Of a DNA stretch of 64,000 nucleotides, positions 43,245-54,618 are shown in pieces; the stretch's first letter is position 1, and the number at the start of each line of letters is the position of its first letter. Both the position numbers and the translations under genes were made by a program. The notes under the pieces are model-generated. The model saw only the letters and a list, made by a program, of their open reading frames with translations, did not search any database and was not told where the DNA came from. Source of the DNA: Anthonomus grandis grandis (Eukaryota > Arthropoda > Insecta > Coleoptera > Curculionidae); contig NC_065549.1 of the NCBI RefSeq assembly GCF_022605725.1, positions 36,595,690-36,659,689 on the forward strand, read 5' to 3'.

Positions 43245-43516
43245 CACATCTGAACATTTTGAACTTGTCGTACAACGCTTTTCGATAATTGTTGCGCGGC
43301 GCTTAGTTGTGCAGCAACCGCAGCTGCCTGTGCCGCCGCTTGAATACAACCTTCGCAGCGTTCTTGAGATCTTGGAGGTGGTGTTGCACAAATTCGTCTT
43401 CCACCACTAACTCCAACATATTCCACAGCCTCCTCGCACCCAACATGCCTGCAAGGCACCATCGTTGAACGAGAACTATTTGAAAGTGTTGGTATGGGAC
43501 ACTGTGTTCCTTTTTC
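43245..43516 (-). CDS. Host gene, internal exon C (Ala/Gln-rich segment)
   Basis: On the minus strand TTTTTGTAG| opens the exon and ATGTG|GTAAGT closes it (272 bp, starts in phase 0, ends with two bases of a codon). It encodes EKGTQCPIPTLSNSSRSTM, VPCRHVGCEEAVEYVGVSGG, RRICATPPPRSQERCEGCI and the Ala/Gln-rich AAAQAAAVAAQLSAAQQ, then KSVVRQVQNVQM. Several paired Cys are seen but no known zinc-finger spacing. GC content is clearly higher than the flanks, as for a real exon. The family is not recognised. It follows exon B in phase; the next exon is not found in the window. Confidence 0.75.
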
Positions 43517-44779
43517 CTACAAAAAGCACGAAAAATTGTCTAGATTGTGATCAAAGTAGTAGATAGAAAAATAAACGTAAAATGTTTGATGTGAATAGAA
43601 CCAGTGAAGAGTTCATTAGCGTTTTCTTAATAGGAAACTCCCACCGACAACTTCAGTTTTTAATGAAACACTTTATTACTAGTGCTTAATGGTCGGCGAA
43701 ACGCCCGCAAATGCAACTACGAATGGCAACCTAACACTAATCAAATGGTAACGAGGCTTAAAGTAAGATTCATAATTTATTATAAAACAGAAATGTTGTA
43801 ACATTAAAGCATCAAAATTTACTAATTAATACAAAGACAAATAAATCTTATCTTAAAGGAAAGTAGGGTTATATCAAAAAAATATTCGTTAAACCGTGCT
43901 ACATTGATTCTATAAAAACAGCTTCAGAACAAATAAGAATTCCGGGAATTGCGTTGAGGGATGTGAAAATGTATTTGTGACAGTAAATGGGGTGAATTTT
44001 ACTTGCTAATTAGTTTATAGAGAAAACATACATCTGTCTGAGGACGCCTAGTTTCAGGAGAACATAATCGATTTCTTACTCTAAGTTCTGCTGAATTAGC
44101 ATTTTAATTAAATAAATTCGAAACCAAATTTATTTTCAGCCTGTTTTTACAGGCAGCATATTGTGGAGCGCAAATGACAAAAGCAAAGCTCTTCTTCACT
44201 TTACCAAAAAAATGGCTCAAATTTAGATGATACTGTAAAAAAGCGTTGGAATGAAAGAATATAGGTTTAAAGATGTACCCGACTTAATAAAGGATTCGGA
44301 ATGATCATGAGGCTGAGGCTGACGCTGTCACTGTATATGATAGATATGCATGGACAAATATGGGTCTACAACCCAGTATACTACGTAGTGTATCATCTTT
44401 TGTAGGCCTTTCTATACCACGGTAGTATTAAACCAGCTCATTTCAGGTCTGGCTTAAAGGTCAAAGATACTGTAAATTACAACAATATAAAAGCTGGACA
44501 AAATACAAAGGCTAACTTGTCTGGATATAACTTCATTTTGTGGTTCAAGGCAAAACCAGACGGGCATATATACAAGAGTCAACTCCATTTAATAGGTCAT
44601 TAAAGTATCCGTACAATCTGTGAGGATAAAGCATTAGAAATGATATATAGATAATATGATTCTCAGATATAACTTTCATATTCAGGTAGAGGAGAATGAA
44701 ACGACAGCGTCCTTAAGATTTGTGGAGGTCTAATCTAGTATAGAGTTCAAGCAAGAGCCGACGAAGTCGTGGGAACTGA
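43517..44779. other. Intron sequence, nothing recognised
   Basis: This lies in the 2.9-kb intron between exons B and C. No inverted repeat or coding motif is convincing before the LINE RNase H remnant at 44780. Confidence 0.4.
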
Positions 44780-45200
44780 AATTTTTCGAGAGAAATCAAA
44801 ATAAGAGCTATTTTATCCATTAGGAAATCTTGCATCGCTCTTTCAGGTAGAAATCTTTGCAGTACTCGAATATCAAAGAAAATATAATAGAAGAGTCTAT
44901 AAAAACAAAAAACTCCTAATAAAATCTATTAGTAGATGGCCAGGTAGCCTTAAAGGCACTTGCGAACCCGAGTGTTATGTCGAAACTAGTATGGACCTGC
45001 TTACTCGAACTAAAAAGCTGGAAGATAGTAACAATGCAAAACTTATGTGGATACCTGGACGCAGCGGTGTACCAGATGAGGAAATATTAAAGTGGATGCA
45101 TTTGCTAGAAGAGGATGTTTTGTTGAACCAAACCTGTATTGAGGGTGCCGAAGAGTACCACGCGCAGAGAAATATGAATCTGAGTGATGAGATGATTTTA
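44780..45200 (+). pseudogene. LINE RNase H remnant
   Basis: Readings are LGNLASLFQVEIFAVLE (pattern LG--ATVFQAEV-AIL-), YKNKKLLIKSISRW, a frame with VALKALANPSVMSKLVWTC, and KLEDSNNAKLMWIPGRSGVP (WVPGHSG with His changed to Arg). Two acidic catalytic positions are lost. It belongs to an RNase H-bearing LINE (R1, LOA or I type). The sense is opposite to the host gene. Confidence 0.75.
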
Positions 45201-45829
45201 TAGTCTTTGATGATACATTGTTCTAACAAAGAAAAATTACTCTTTTTTTCATCTCATAGAGACTCTATCTTAGAAACTATCTATAACATAAATAAGTAAT
45301 ACAACTTACACGAATTATTTAAAATCTCGCTTGAAACTTCAAACAATAGTATGAAGGTATGGGGTTATACCTTTATTGAATTTTCTTTAAAAGTTAGATT
45401 TTTTTAGAAGGAAAACTAAAAAATTGTTCCATATAAAACGAGGACAATTGTGCGACATTAAAAAAGAAAAAAGCGCTGGGACTATAACAGCGCCTTCTTG
45501 CATAAAATCGATAAAAGCGTGAAAATAGAATATCTATATTGTGGAGTGGAGACAACTGTACAAAAGCGTGGAATATAAATAAATATAAGTAAACGGATAG
45601 AAGGTATATAAACCTCCTTACGGAGACAGAAGTGCAAAAAAGAGGTTATCTTTTAAGTTGGTTCAGTTCAGTATATATTACTATCATTAAATATCTAGCA
45701 TAAATAACAGATAACAGGTAACATCAATAAAATAAAATAAAAGGACAAAAAAGGTTTAAAACAGAGTAACCACAATAGAAAATAAGACACACTTTAAGCA
45801 AAGTCAAGATATAAAATTATATTGCACTT

Positions 45830-46430
45830 AAGCAGATTTTAAAATTCGTTAAAGTTCACTCAGAGAACAAAGAAACAAATCTATATCAGTTTTTACGTCA
45901 AGTCTCTAACTTTTCAATGTTCAGCAATCTATACATTTCATTGTAATTAATATCAATACAAGGAATATTAAGCTTGTAAGCAATGTATCTTATGAATTTA
46001 CGTTGAACTTTTTCTAGACACATTATATATTTAGCATAATAAGGTGACCATATACATGAAACATGACCATATACGACTCAAGTTGACTGTGAACCAATGA
46101 AAAATACAGAAGTTTGATGGAATCGATACTGTCGAAATCATGAGTGTGCCTCTTAAAAAAAACCCAACATTTTGTAAGCCTTATTACACAGGTTTTCAAT
46201 ATTTTTTGAAAAAGTTAGTCTGCAATTAAAAAGCAACCCAAGATCACGTATCTCTGATAACTTCTCAATAAGTGAACTCATTAGATAGTACTGATGAAAT
46301 GGTGGACTAAAACTCCTGATAAATTGAATATATTTGCATTTTTTAGCATTTAGGACCATTCTATTGTTGCACCATAATTCAAATTTGTGAAGATCAAAAC
46401 AAAGTTTATGATGTGCCAAGGTTCTTATAT
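45830..46430 (-). pseudogene. Jockey/CR1-like LINE reverse transcriptase thumb, next to a host splice donor
   Basis: The minus strand reads HHKLCFDLHKFELWCNN, RMVLNAKKCKYIQFIRS, LSEIRDLGLLFNCRLTFSKN, NKAYKMLGFF and then shifted pieces such as IDSIKLLYFSLVHSQLES. This is the end of the palm and the thumb of a Jockey/CR1-type polymerase. The remnant begins about 20 bases after the donor of exon B and is in the sense of the host gene. Confidence 0.8.
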
Positions 46431-46450
46431 CTAGACAACAAAGTACCTAC

Positions 46451-46643
46451 CTGCTGATAATGTCCAGCTTTTGCACTATTTTGGTAGTTTTGGCACTGAT
46501 CTTGCATAGACTGGGTTGGATGGTTAGAACTCACCACTGAGCTTGTACTCGAACTAGAGGCTGAATTTGCACGTAATCCTGTTGCTAAGGAACTATCAAA
46601 CTGACAGCATTTTGGACGCGAGGGTGTGCCCATTTGTGAATAC
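46451..46643 (-). CDS. Host gene, internal exon B (Ser-rich)
   Basis: TTTTTTTTAG| opens the exon and CAGCAG|GTAGGT closes it (193 bp: one base of a split codon plus 64 codons). It encodes YSQMGTPSRPKCCQFDSSLA, TGLRANSASSSSTSSVVSS, NHPTQSMQDQCQNYQNSAKA and GHYQQ. The first base completes an Arg codon begun in exon A, and the last codon is whole, fitting exon C. It looks like a low-complexity, disordered linker. The family is unknown. Confidence 0.75.
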
Positions 46644-46859
46644 CTAAAAAAAATATTTTCTTAGTTGGTTGAGTTTAATATATGTACATTCTTTACAGGT
46701 ACAGACTTTACAGTGATTAATTTACTTCAAAATTTACTTAATGTAATTATTTTTATTTATGTAACATAACCCAAGTTTGTTACATATAATAAAATATTAT
46801 ACAAAAAAATGATCAGAATTAATTTGGACATCGGAACTTCAAATTCATGTTGAGCCTTA

Positions 46860-47590
46860 TCCAGCCACTATAAGAGACTCCTTTGGACAAAACTTGGCTC
46901 ATTTCATCGAATTCCTTCAGTTCACTAAGGTTAGACCCACCGATAAGCTAGTAAGCTCTGATGCTAAGAATCTTTATACAAATGTACCCATTGGAGAATC
47001 CCTTAGAATCCATTAATATCATCAGGTAAAGATTCAGACAAAATGCAACACTTGCAGAAAGCATTGAAGGGAGTGATGGACCTTTTAAAAGTTTGTCTTC
47101 GTAACTCCTATTTTCGATTTAAAGATAGATTTTATACCCAGTAGGAAAGACTTCTTGCCTATATATGTAGAAATATCATACGTAGGCAAGACAAACCGAG
47201 CACTGGCAGTTAGGACAAAAGAATAGTGGACCCGAACAAGAGTGGTTTCCAGATCAGGAATAGTACAACACGCTTGGTCCAATGGTCCAATATACATTGG
47301 ACAGAAGAAATATTTTGTACAAGAAGCAATATTGGAAGAAACGCACATTCCTAGATGCAACTTAAATGACGCAAAACCAAGGAAACTTCAGCCAGCCTAA
47401 TATTGATATTCCCAACATCTGGAGACCCCTACTGTCAGGACACTGTAAGATCTATGCACTTTACACATGACTGGATGTCACATATCTTTAGTATATAAGC
47501 CTGTGGAATAGTTATTGGTAGTTCACCATTCAGAACGATTGGAGATATTCCTCAACGACGTCGTCGAATGAAAGTTCGAAAATTGGACTG
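46860..47590 (+). mobile_element. Penelope-like element remnant (RT and GIY-YIG endonuclease pieces)
   Basis: RT part: IRDSFGQNLAHFIEFLQF, KLVSSDAKNLYTNVPIGESL (pattern LVSFDV-SLFTNVPI-E), and CLRNSYFRFKDRFYTQ. After deletions comes the endonuclease: SYVGKTNRALAVRTKE, TRVVSRSGIVQHAWSNGPIY, EAILEETHIPRCNLND, where YVGKTNR and the Glu-containing helix are the GIY-YIG marks. The region at 47480-47590 (TATATAAGCCTGTGGAATAG, GTTCACCATTCAGAACG) is similar to the terminal region of such elements. It sits in the 10-kb host intron, sense opposite to the gene. Confidence 0.8.
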
Positions 47591-48642
47591 TATAATTAGC
47601 TTGTGGTGATTGAAAGACTTAGGTAATGAGTCAAAATAAGAATGGTGATTTAACTGAAAATTTTGTATCATGTACCTGCATACAAAATTATTTATTAGTT
47701 TATATGAAAATAATGTGAGTCCCTTGCTCTCATAACCACTATCCACGGTGGATGATTAATTGAATAATAGTGGCAGTTATTTTCATAGTAACATTGTAAT
47801 TATTAGGAATTTTAAAATTTAGACGTGGTAATCTTGGACAATCTGTTGGCTTTCAAATTACCTAATTTTAAATTAATTTATCTTTATTTATTGGAGCGTT
47901 ATAATTTCAAAGACGTCCAGACGTCCCTTATTTTGAATTATATTATAGCATTTCTTATGGAATATCTTTTTACCTGTGCTATACATCTTCGTCTAAAGTA
48001 TTTTCATTTTGGTAGCTAAAGTTTTCTAAAAACTGAAACTACATTTTCTTAAAACTTTTTAATCTACATTTCTCCATCTTGCCTATATTGTTTTCTGCAA
48101 CTAACTTTCTCTCAGTCTGTCGACGACCTTTAATATTCCTGAATAATATATTTTACAGTATGAACAACGTCATAGTAGTATAGGCACTTTTATGTTCCAA
48201 CTTTTTTCTTGTAGTAGTAATTGCATATTTGGCACTGTCTATATCACTATGTAAGGAGGTAGGCTAAAATTATTTTATCAGTCTAGAACTGTAGTAACTA
48301 TAGATGTCCATGAGGTCTATCATAGTTTGTTACTTCCTGCCATTTTGGGTCAGATCAAATACAGTTTTCTTAACCGACAATTTATTGGTTTAAGAATTAT
48401 TATGGTGAACAGCCGTGATTGATAGTAAAGCCCTTTTTAAAGACTGCTTTACATTTAGGTATAAGATACGCGCTAACATAAAAATATTTTTTGTAAGCTG
48501 ATAAGATACGCGTGTATGTACATGGTGGCCTTTTTATTAGGGGCCCAAACCTTTTCGCAGAATCTACGGGGTATGCAAAAAAAAATTCTTACAGAAGTGC
48601 TTTCGTTTTAAGCAAATTTTTAAATTATTTCAGTTTCATTAA
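47591..48642. other. Intron sequence with one short direct repeat
   Basis: ATAAGATACGCG occurs twice (about 48461 and 48502) with no clear element around it. Otherwise nothing recognised. Confidence 0.35.
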
Positions 48643-49240
48643 TACAGGGTGTTCAAGAAGTGCTGCACCGACTTTAACACCAGAATTTTAAATAGGACAC
48701 TCATATATTTTTAGATTTCTTGGGAGAAATAAAGGTAACCTTCATAGGAACTACCTATCTGAATTATGTGTAAATTAGACAGAAATTAAGGTTTTGTATT
48801 TTTTTTAGCATATTTATGTCCTCGGCATACAATGTTAAGTAATGCTGGTAATTATTTAAATTTTCAATAAAATTCTTATCAGGACTTAAGACTACCTCCT
48901 ATTGATCGACGGTGTCCGGGTATTTTTAATTTATACAGGGCGTCTCAGGTAATGAGATATATTTTAAATTTTCAATTCGCAATATTTCAGTTTTTTTAAA
49001 TAGAATACCCTGTATTTTATATAGCATTTTTAAAAAGAGTAAAAAAAGCTATTTATCGATATATATATATGTCCTATACCAAAATCTAATAGTTTAGAAA
49101 ATATTTAGAATTTTATTGGAGTGATATATTTTCAACTTTCTACAAGTAGTATAACTCAAAGGAGTAGTATGTCTCCTTAATGTAAAAATCTTATTTTCTC
49201 CTTTATAGAAAATAGGAGGTTTATATACAGGTTGTTTTAG
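48643..49240. repeat. Cluster of mariner-type CAGGG tips without bodies
   Basis: TACAGGGTGTTCAAGAAGTG at 48643, TACAGGGCGTCTCAGGTAAT at about 48937 with an inverted CCCTGTA at about 49005, and TACAGGTTGTTTTAGAGGTC at about 49225 are tips of the CAGGG type. No transposase lies between them. They are best read as overlapping or truncated MITE ends. Confidence 0.5.
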
Positions 49241-49639
49241 AGGTCATTTCTAATAAAAAATACTCGTCAATTCCTCGCCGTTTTCAAATAGTTTTAATTT
49301 TCATGTTTTGAAATTATGAAAATATTGTTCTAATATATTGTAAAAAAAACCAAGGACATTTTTGGCTTTTTCTTTAAAAATAAATTAGCAGGATTACTTA
49401 TCTTTATCATTTGAACTATGTTTATAAACATGATATGCAGCTTAATTTCTTTTATTTAAAAATTTCCTTTGATAATTTTAAGAACTATATAACAAGTAAA
49501 TACTACTAAATTTCTTGCTAATTAAAATAATATTTTACTTTATGAAAAATATCTTGTTATTTCAGTTTCAATTCAATAAAAATATTTTTATTTCTAACCC
49601 AAAATATGGTTTAAAAATAAATGCTGATTTAATGAGAAT

Positions 49640-50160
49640 AACATGATTTTTCTTAGAAAGAAACATCCATAGCCGGCAGCGTCTAATAAAATTGCAATTT
49701 TCAAATGCTGGCAGGATATTTCGTATTTGTTGTACCTTATCAGAAATTCCTTCTTGCGAAATTTTTCTTAATAATTGCATTTTCATTTATAGACTCGTTC
49801 TTTTATATACCCACGAAGAAAAATGAACTGTTTATAAAGGTTGGCGATTGTCTAAAGTCTTCATACAATTACACCCGTTTAGTATGTTTTTTAGCCAGAA
49901 GTGTTGTTTTCTTTCTATGCCTCGACATCCTTTTATTTTTTCTAGTAAAATTAGTTTAGGAATAGAATATTGACCTCCTCTAGTGATGTGGTTGAGGTAC
50001 GAAACTTTGTTTGTAGCCTTCATCTCTTAAAATGTCTTTATTCGTGGTATGTACCGTCCATAACATGCGCGAGAGACTCCACATTTCAAATGCCTCGATG
50101 TGGTTCAGAGTTCTAACTTTAAGAGACAACATTTCTGAACCGCATAGTAAGATGGGCTAT
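49640..50160 (-). pseudogene. LINE ORF2 C-terminal remnant (RTE-like)
   Basis: The minus strand reads LLCGSEMLSLKVRTLNHI, EAFEMWSLSRMLWTV, TNKDILRDEG, then SYLNHITRGGQYSIPKLILL, EKIKGCRGIERKQHFWLKNI and LNGCNCMKTLDN. These match the LLYG-E-WTL...LEAFEMW-YRRML and YLGH--RG--Y-LL-LI--GKI-GRR--GR----WL-N- blocks found after the polymerase in common insect LINEs. Frame breaks are present. Confidence 0.7.
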
Positions 50161-50639
50161 ACACTATATACTATATACTATATTTTATACATAATATTTT
50201 ATATATACACTATATAGTGAGGACGCGCAAGTTAGAACAAATTCATTTAAAATTCAGGGGTGTGTTCGAAAAAAAAACGCTCGGACACGTAAATTTTTAT
50301 TTTTTGTCGCGATTTTTTTCATGAATACAGGGTAGACCAAAATGAGCTATGACTGTCAACTTAATTTTTTAAAATAAAAACTCCCATTTTTTATTTTATT
50401 TTTTAATTTGGTATAAAATTTTAACTATTATTATTATAAAATTTATATTTTGTATACCATGTCTTATACCTAACCTCAATATTTATTAGGAAATTTGCGA
50501 TTAAATTTTTTTATAAATAACCATGAATTTTTGGAACAGTTTATAAAAAAACAAAACAAAAAATTTAAAATAAATTCTCAATCTAAATCATCAAAAATCA
50601 TCAAAATGTAAAGTTTATCAAAACAAACTTTAGATTTTA

Positions 50640-51575
50640 GATAACCCCATAGATAAAAATCCAATGGGGTTAACTCTGGTGATCTTCCGGACTATTCAAT
50701 AAAACCTCCCCTTCCAATCCATCTATTTGGGAAAATGTTGGTAAAGTAATATCATACTGTTCAGGAATAGTGTGGGGGGAGCGCCATCCTGTTGGAACCA
50801 TATCGAATCTGCCGGTATAAATGGGTTTTCACCATTTGGATAAAGTGCAATTAAACTAGGTAGTATCTGATTTTGAAGCAACTCTAAATATCTTTCAGAG
50901 GTAAGTGCGCTCTCAATAAAATAGGGACCTCCAATTGACGTGCCCACAATTCCTGCCCATACGTTTAACTTCTTGGGGAATTGGGTGTGACTTTCCATAC
51001 TCCAGTGTGGATTCTCTGTTGCCCAATAACGAAAATTTTGCCTATTTAAAGAACCATTTAAAAAAAAACTTGCCTCGTCGGAAAAAAAAATCTTACTTAA
51101 AAATTGTAGGTTTGCATTACATTTATTCATCATTATTTCGCAAAACTCTATTCTGCGGATGTGATCATTTTCAATAAGCTCCTGAATGAAATGAATTTTA
51201 TATGGATGGCATTTATTCCTATGCAAATATTTGAACACATGATTTACTAACCGACTGATCTGCAGCAACTTGTCGAGTTGATTTATGTGGATTTTCTTGT
51301 AAATCGAGCAAAATATCTAATTGTCTGTTTTCTGGAAGCGTAAGACGGTCTAGGTCAAATTTGTCTCTAACATGACCAAAATCTCTAAACTTTTTTTCAA
51401 TCTTGCTTACTACCGGACATGTAATGAGTCTCTCCGGGTACTTATTGTTAAACATATCGCAAACTTCGGCCAGTGTTCGAGTTTTGTCGCCATATCCTAC
51501 CATCATTAAAATTTTAATTACTTGTTTATCAATTAAATGCGCCATACTTTTAAACTTTGCAACTGGACTTGACAC
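50640..51575 (-). pseudogene. Mariner-type transposase, mostly open, few frame breaks
   Basis: N-terminal part 51575-51219: MSSPVAKFKSMAHLIDKQVI, NNKYPERLITCPVVSKIEKK, NRQLDILLDLQENPHKSTRQ and VAADQSVSKSCVQ. After a break come HRNKCHPYKIHFIQELIEND, FLSKIFFSDEASFFLNG (first Asp), RYWATENPHWSMESHTQFPK, KLNVWAGIVGTSIGGPYFIE and SIWFQQDGAPPTLFLNSM (second Asp, HY changed to TL). A second break near 50740 leads to NRWIGRGGFIE, a stop, GRSPELTPLDFYLWGYLKSK (third Asp). About 330 residues as expected for the family. Inactive by frame breaks and a stop. Confidence 0.88.
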
Positions 51576-52021
51576 TTACTGACATTTACATTTCAAAATG
51601 TTTCCATGCGACTAAATGGTGACAAGGTGTCAACAATCAAATATACCTGTTAAAAACTATGAAAAAACATTTTTGAATATGCTCAAATGACCCAAACAGT
51701 TGCAAATTTATTAATTATGTTAGTAAAGTCATACCCATTTGTAGTTACGTCATCCAGGTGAGAAAAAACGTATGGCGTAGATATTTTTGGCGATCAATAT
51801 TAGGTTGGAAACTTTATCATCGCCTTCAGAAAATAATAGTCTGCTATGTATTTTTATACGTTCAGAAATTAACAAATGATTTATTTTAGCAGCATATTAT
51901 TATATTTTTATATTCGTGTATATACTTTCATTTCCAAAAAATTTAAAAAAATCTTGTAGTATTTATTGTATTATTAACAAACTTAACAATTAACAAATAT
52001 TATTATAATTAATCATAAATA

Positions 52022-52246
52022 ATGGGACATAAACAACAAGTCCGAAACGGAATTGCACTTCAAATTGAGAATGTGATAGAGCGAGCCGCAGATGCAACAA
52101 AATTGAGCACAACAACGATCGCAAATCTAAAGAAGAATGGGATAAAATCAGATCAGGATTACGCTGCTCATATATTTTCCAAGCAAAAGACCGCAAAAAC
52201 CAAATCTACAACATATTTGAAAAGTAGAATTCGGCACGAGCAGTAG
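52022..52246 (+). pseudogene. Inverted duplicate of the Sailor-like transposase N-terminus
   Basis: From ATG 52022: MGHKQQVRNGIALQIENVIE, RAADATKLSTTTIANLKKNG and IKSDQDYAAHIFSKQKTAKT, nearly identical to the minus-strand copy at about 54065-53875. It then diverges (KSRIRHEQ and a stop). It keeps a plausible native start that the other copy has lost. A third, fainter repeat of the helix region (about 52244-52300) follows in the same sense. Confidence 0.75.
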
Positions 52247-52531
52247 ACGTAACAAAACCGAGCTTACAAAAATTGTGAATAATGGTATAAAATTATTTTA
52301 ACTCACTGGGAAAAATTTAAATACTGACAACTTAATTTACTTGTTCATGAAAAAAAAGCTGCATAAAGGAATATGTTAACACATTAAAATAAAAATACCA
52401 TTCCAAAAAATAAAACATACAAACTCAAAGAAAACACGCCATATTGCATTACCAAGTTAATGAAATTGCAACGATATGATTGAATACTTAAACGACGATC
52501 ATAAAATAAAATTTGCTAGAACAAAAAAAGC

Positions 52532-54108
52532 CTAATCAATCTCGTCAGTATTGTCAGAGTCAGAACTGAAATCAGAGATATTGTCTTCGTCATCGTCGTC
52601 TTCGTCAGTCGTAATCACAAGTCGCAGAATGTCATAGTCATCACACACTTGTTAACTTGTATTGCCTCCCAAGCCTTTTCAATTACCTTTTCTGTATGAA
52701 AAACATATTTTTGCCAATGATCTATAGAAATTTCGTTTATTACCCTTTCCCATGTAGTCAGAACTTCTGAAGGTGACCCCTTAAAATTGGAAATATATTG
52801 ATCATATTTTCGTTTACATTCCGACCATACCATTTCAATTGCATTAAACTGGCAATGATATGGTGGCAGTCGCAAAATTTTGTGTCCTAAAGGTTTAACA
52901 TATTCATCAAGAAAGTACTTTTTTTCACTAGGGCAGTTTCTGCGTGCAATACTCCATATTTTATCTTTCATGGCTTTTTCTGGAAACCAATATTCTTTTT
53001 CTTTAACCATTCGGTCAGTCTCTGCTTTGTACAAGATTTTCTCGGGATTTCTTTTAATAAACCAGAATGGTAACTTGCATTGTCCATGATTATAAATGAC
53101 TTTGGGGGAAGATTTGGAACCAGCTGAGTTTTAAACCAGTTTTCGAAGTTTTTCCTGTTCATATTGTCATGATAATCTCCCGTCTTTAATCCACTCTGGA
53201 ATATTACATTTGCACCCTTGATGAAGGCATCTTTGGTTCCGGCGTGGACCACGATATAACGATGACCTTAAAAATAAAAGATAATTCAATTCTCTTATTT
53301 TAGAAATCATTCTTCCAGAACATAAATTTAATATAATTAATAAGTAATGTTCCATGCACATACGAGTAGTGTATGGAGTTAAAGTCCCTCATATTGTCTT
53401 AGAGAAAAATTATATGAAACTATGAAATAGATGAAATTATGAAGTTAGAGGGCCCTTACAAGGGCAATAGTTTTTATTAAAAAAATCTAAAAAGATAACC
53501 AGATAATTTTTACCTTCACTGTTTTTCTTTGAATTCGTGTGCTTGGTGTCATCTTGCCAGCTATTACGAAATGATCCCTTGCTAAAAATCCACGTCTCGT
53601 CAATGAAAACTGGAGTAAAACCTTCCGGACCTACATTTCTATTTTTGATATACTCCCTTAAAAAATTGATTCTTTTATGAACAATATTTGGCAAGTCCAT
53701 CAAATATTTTCTGTTATTTGATTTTTTCCACTTGAAGCCTATACTATTGATCCATCTTCTTAAGGAGTCAATGAAAAACTCAAAATATTCAATTTCTTCC
53801 CTGAACTTTTCTCTTATTGTTGCCAATATTACATATTCTTTTCTGGCGTACATAGAATAAATTGTGTCCCGAATTCTATGTTTCAAATATGTTGTAATTT
53901 TGGTTTTTGCTGTCTTTTGCTTGGAAAATATATGGGCTGCGTAATCCTGATCTGATTTTATCCCATTCTTCTTTATATTTGCGATCGTTGTTGTGCTCAA
54001 TTTTGTTGCATCTGCGGCTCGCTCTATCACATTCTCTATTTGAAGTGCAATTCCGTTTCGGACTTGTTCCTTTTCCAGTTGAAAAAAAGCCAATATATTT
54101 AAAATCAT
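52532..54108 (-). pseudogene. Sailor-like transposase, one intron, two frameshifts
   Basis: Exon 1 (54108-53514): ENVIERAADATKLSTTTIAN (helix-turn-helix), YSMYARKEYVILATIREKFR, LRRWINSIGFKWKKSNNRKY, FTPVFIDETWIFSKGSFRNS (first Asp), and ends GTGAAG|GTAAAA. A 247-bp intron (53513-53267) ends TTTTTAAG|. Exon 2 (53266-52532): GHRYIVVHAGTKDAFIKGAN, DYHDNMNRKNFENWFKTQL, FIIMDNASYHSG (second Asp), a one-base loss near 52988, PEKAMKDKIWSIARRN, HKILRLPPYHCQFNAIEMVW (Glu), a frame break near 52630, then an acidic tail DEDDDDEDNISDFSSDSDN and TAG. The count from Asp to Glu is 82 intervening residues after correcting the one-base loss. The native N-terminus of this copy is replaced. Confidence 0.85.
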
Positions 54109-54618
54109 CAGCTGCGATTGTTCATTATACCTATTATATCTTTTTTTAGGTATTATCTAACACTTTTCGAAATAACTTTCAAGAACAAGTTGACAAACCA
54201 ATATTTTTGATTGACAGTGACAGATATTTCACATAATCTAGTATATAAAAGATGAATAATCATCAGACACCAATTTTTTTCAAAAGTTTGTTGTCGCCGC
54301 TGTTTGGAATATGCTAAATAAAGATAAACAAAAATGACGTCATTACAAATGGGTATAATTTCGACTTTATTAGGTATAAGACATGGTATACAAAATATAC
54401 TTAAAATGGAGAATTCAAAAATGAAATAAAAAGTAAGTGTTTCAATTTGAAAAATTGAAGTTAATGGTCGTTGCTTATTTTTGGTTCACCCTGTATACAT
54501 GAATTCATCATTCAAAAAAATCGCGACAAAAAATATAAATAGACTTGTTCGAGCATTTTTTTTCGAACACACTCCTGAATTTTAAATGAATTTGTTCCAA
54601 CTTGCGCGTCCTCACTGT

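Larger units (their letters stand above)
51734..54353 (-). mobile_element. Sailor-like (DD82E) element
   Basis: Ends CCCATTTGTAGTTACGTCA (left) and CCCATTTGTAATGACGTCA (reverse complement of right) differ at two positions and are flanked by TA (51732-51733, 54354-54355). The 2620-bp unit carries a minus-strand transposase of the IS630/Tc1/mariner group with an unusual spacing of 82 residues between second Asp and Glu. It also carries a second, inverted copy of the transposase N-terminal exon at 52022-52246. Confidence 0.8.
50217..54617. mobile_element. Mariner-type element within a palindromic collar; host of a Sailor-like insertion
   Basis: Inverted ends of about 260 bp open with (C)AGTGAGGACGCGCAAGTT next to TA and run through TGTCGCGATTTTTTT to ATACCATGTCTTATACCTAA (left to about 50475, right from about 54371). 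About 115 bp inside each end lies a second tip, TACAGGGTAGACC on the left and TACAGGGTGAACC on the right. The minus-strand transposase at 50640-51575 belongs to the CAGGG-tipped unit. The 51734-54353 element interrupts it next to the right inverted arm. Confidence 0.85.

Noticed and set aside
52226..52242. GAATTCGGCACGAG, identical to a well-known cDNA-library adaptor, suggesting vector contamination
   Set aside because: The homologous inverted exon at about 53870 has AGAATTCGGGACAC at the same place and both read on in frame, so most of the string is native; the match is probably chance. A check of read support across it would settle this.
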